This document shows positions 62,801 through 64,000 of a stretch of 64,000 bases of DNA, piece after piece; position 1 is the first letter of the stretch, and each line of letters starts with the position of its first letter. Below the pieces are notes generated by a model that was not told the origin of the DNA, ran no database searches, and worked only from the letters and a program-made list of their open reading frames with translations. This stretch comes from CAZVWQ01 sp964631275 (GTDB lineage Bacteria > Patescibacteriota > JACMRA01). The stretch spans positions 62,001 through 126,000 of the forward strand of contig CAZVWQ010000001.1 in the NCBI GenBank assembly GCA_964631275.1. Reading direction: 5' to 3'. The position numbers and the translations under genes are program-made.

Positions 62801-64000
62801 AGTTACTCTGCCTGTTTCAAAAGAAAATTCAAAAGAAAGACAAGACTTTTTGGTTACAGAGCCAATAATTGAAAATACAAGTAAATTTGAAAAGTTTATT
62901 ATTGAAGACAAAAAAGTTAAAGTTGATAATTTTGCTGAAGTAGTCGGCTATCTAAATCTCCAACAAGAAGTAGAAAATACAATAGCTGAAAAAAGAGTTA
63001 AACTAAAAAATCAAGAAAACATTGAAGAGGCTTTGATCAGAGTTCCTGAAAATTTTATTCAAACTGAAGAAAATGAAGAAGTTAGAATAGTTAGCTCAAA
63101 GATCGATCCTGAAATGTTACAAACTGATTATCAAGTACCAGGAAACCTTATTGATCCTCAGCTAAACTTAAAACTAGATATAGAAAAAGGAGTAGATGGT
63201 AGCTTTGAAGTAGTCAATGACAAAATTATTAAAGAGGAAAAGTTTCAAAAACCAGTTGAAATTTGTTTTGTTCTAAATTCAGAAGTAATAAAAAAATTCG
63301 ATCCTAATTCTATCCGTATGGCAAAAATTTCTGATAGCCAAGATCAATGGGAAATCTTAGAAGATCAAAACTTTGATAGTGCAAAAAATCAAATTTGTGC
63401 AAAAACTGATACTTTTTCTTTGTTTACACTTATCGGTGAATTTGTTGAAGGTTTGAATTTTGAAAGGTTATTCAGTGATATTAATGAAAATAATGTTAAC
63501 TTAGATTGGCAAAATTATGTACCAAAAGGTACAGTTATAAAATATGGCTTAAGCTCAAATAAGCTCAAAACCGTAGCTTCTGGGGAATTTATTGATAATC
63601 TAATTCCATGTACAAAATACTACGCAGAAGCTAGCTGGAACGGAATTAAAATTGATGGAAACTTTGTAACTGCTGGCTGTCCTGGTAGAGACAAAGTAGA
63701 CTCTTTTGAGATAGGTTCTTTTACAGTGCCAAATGGTAATTCTGCAACTTTTGATTTTGTACAAAGACCTATAAAAATTGCAATTCCAGAAAATGTAACT
63801 AACCTTAGCCAACAAGAATTTCAAGTGCAGGCCTTACAGATTGGTTTAGAAGCTTTTGCTAACGGAAGCCTTACTCTTCCTGAAGGGGTAGAAATAAAAA
63901 ACCAATATTTATTTGATTTAAGTGTTATAGATAAAGGTACAGAAACAAAAATTACTGAATTTGATAATAAAATAAAAATAGAATTCAAATACGAACCTGA
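59829..64000 (+). CDS. Very large anchored surface protein, partial (3' end outside window)
   Basis: ATG at 59829 opens a frame with no stop to the window end (1390 codons visible). Cytoplasmic Lys-rich N-terminus, one membrane segment (about 30-52), then an extracellular region. Residues about 75-420 show repeated motifs of kelch/propeller style (GVDGHIYMSLS, KIYAYGGSGQFYYW); about 540-850 has further blade-like repeats (VAVAGDFGLMVLN, LAAMFGKGVYVYD, LYVGGFKNANN, LYAAGESAGGN, FVYLSGKSSAY). Around 1190-1280 lies a fibronectin-III-like module (NVNLDWQNYVPKGTVIKYGL, IPCTKYYAEASW, FVTAGCPG). No catalytic motif is seen. Probably an adhesin or host/surface-interaction protein. Confidence 0.75.
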   Translation, partial: MSQQKQYSARINPVSKKTSIHTKSFFNTKFIFGFFILVALIIGGNIALFNYISFSGPEKVSQASALANIDQAWKKTQGLPKGHDFYEPFETLEGDIMSVVKIGKNRFIFKLNRNNLTWENTNIKLPSGNFSNVNIEVSPSGVFYLLNSSSESIGYRYNAEANSWEKLWDWQNPPLKGYSRKNNQKALPSIGVDGHIYMSLSKETLKSSSNLSQHLVLKYNPNERSWTEISPQIPISSGNSNPVTKTNKDGTTEIIKKSNFVELKPTTVEVLKVENPKDEGIFIGVTVDFYTNGQKAKGTFLCDNLPEQPATLIMKLENGEWKGLSNRDKNYNAVGWTCAWRNQGKIFANGDKNKIYAYGGSGQFYYWDENKVDSNGSPGLWSSIDDYSYGDTPKYYFNGDIGFSEKSSRNIFNPIAINENEKITLPRKIEAEECLINNFRDGFLTKDRSLAIAKIGTDPLDKCFEGYPTVDHDYESIGTNAERTLQKKIDINTKGNYISPASLIRGVYVLEQVDFLPKIEKNLVVDTSTYLLSSQGSSEEPIDLTVQPESLVVAQKFENPTQVDFRDALEFSLENADFTSNTKLIKLNTEGTRIISYTNIPGEVYNLETFANGEVAVAGDFGLMVLNPELSKILWSKNLDDFGSTQEVKKISSNFRLDIDKYSENQTLAAMFGKGVYVYDQKGQEIATKQIDASYVEDIAIDSDKNILYVGGFKNANNQVKNGKTFPVQVAYVYALDIKQDMKPVWQTWDYDPSTLDENMADTRIYRLALSPDKNHLYAAGESAGGNTAFRWNGKDLKTNTGINNGPGGFGDLWLAKRSAHLAYLGKINTKDGTVDLGSFNTALLNGQGVKRLNTTNVRGDLVVDTDGFVYLSGKSSAYISGKTTWKVDEKQVGGGYEINDYAGSDGYLLKLDPNLQRHFWSTFSQNKLRNDMIGLATNGQRVALVGKLESGEPITTQNALQKYTNKINDSSQDYPTLRDSGIKIKTDTLLVTLPVSKENSKERQDFLVTEPIIENTSKFEKFIIEDKKVKVDNFAEVVGYLNLQQEVENTIAEKRVKLKNQENIEEALIRVPENFIQTEENEEVRIVSSKIDPEMLQTDYQVPGNLIDPQLNLKLDIEKGVDGSFEVVNDKIIKEEKFQKPVEICFVLNSEVIKKFDPNSIRMAKISDSQDQWEILEDQNFDSAKNQICAKTDTFSLFTLIGEFVEGLNFERLFSDINENNVNLDWQNYVPKGTVIKYGLSSNKLKTVASGEFIDNLIPCTKYYAEASWNGIKIDGNFVTAGCPGRDKVDSFEIGSFTVPNGNSATFDFVQRPIKIAIPENVTNLSQQEFQVQALQIGLEAFANGSLTLPEGVEIKNQYLFDLSVIDKGTETKITEFDNKIKIEFKYEP

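Noticed and set aside
1..64000. Use of TGA as a sense codon (code 25 or 4)
   Set aside because: Several genes end cleanly at TGA (for example GH57 at 7697-7699) and conserved Trp/Gly positions use standard codons.

Overview
The window is an A+T-rich bacterial chromosome segment that most resembles a Candidate Phyla Radiation (Patescibacteria) genome. The reasons are compact housekeeping genes with lineage-specific extensions, large single-pass surface proteins, isolated biosynthetic genes without their pathways, ADP-forming acyl-CoA synthetase, and almost no Shine-Dalgarno motifs before start codons (A-rich leaders instead). Genes read intact in the standard bacterial code with TGA as stop, so the TGA=Gly code of Gracilibacteria/SR1 does not apply. 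I cannot fix the phylum; a Microgenomates/Dojkabacteria-like lineage is a guess. One 100-N assembly gap lies at 54939-55038.

Layout. 1-7.7 kb: end of a DUF11-type surface protein, a membrane GT2 glycosyltransferase, then a tight GH15 / GT4 / GH57 alpha-glucan cluster. 7.8-12.9 kb: two hypothetical proteins, an ABC ATPase, a decay zone (DUF6194 remnant, structured GC-richer island, IS630-like HTH remnant) and a membrane-anchored protein. 13.3-18.5 kb: IMP dehydrogenase without CBS domains, a truncated RecJ-like DHH protein, PanC, HrcA-like regulator, amidinotransferase/DDAH-like enzyme. 18.8-27.4 kb: FtsA, bS21-like protein, L19, a heliorhodopsin, a DUF4328 protein, an adenylate-kinase-like protein, a 6-phosphogluconolactonase-like protein and PRPP synthetase. 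27.8-35.8 kb: MarR regulator with an operator-like palindrome, RND permease, secreted cell-wall protein with SH3-like repeats, ImmA/IrrE peptidase and a small membrane protein. 36-38 kb: a shattered Cas12a-like type V effector and an internally deleted DUF1801 gene. 38-50.9 kb: RsmI, LeuA, a cadherin/Ig-like surface protein, CAP protein, peptide deformylase, methyltransferase, FemAB-like transferase, GH13_18 phosphorylase-like enzyme, small membrane protein, GT2. 50.9-59.1 kb: HPPD-like VOC protein, ADP-forming acyl-CoA synthetase, tRNA-Met(CAU), LysRS fused to a DUF2000 domain, YibE/F protein. From 59.8 kb a very large surface protein runs off the right edge.

How it fits together. The alpha-glucan genes plus PGL, PRPP synthetase and the ADP-forming synthetase suggest a fermentative cell that stores or scavenges glucans and makes ATP by substrate-level phosphorylation. 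Much of the remaining capacity goes into surface proteins and wall modification (FemAB, CAP, SH3). Light sensing is suggested by the heliorhodopsin. Mobile and defence functions are present only as wreckage, and small dispersed intergenic repeats (MITE-like) occur in many of the longer gaps. The observations I rate highest are the heliorhodopsin, the LysRS-DUF2000 fusion, the decayed type V CRISPR effector and the repeat families.
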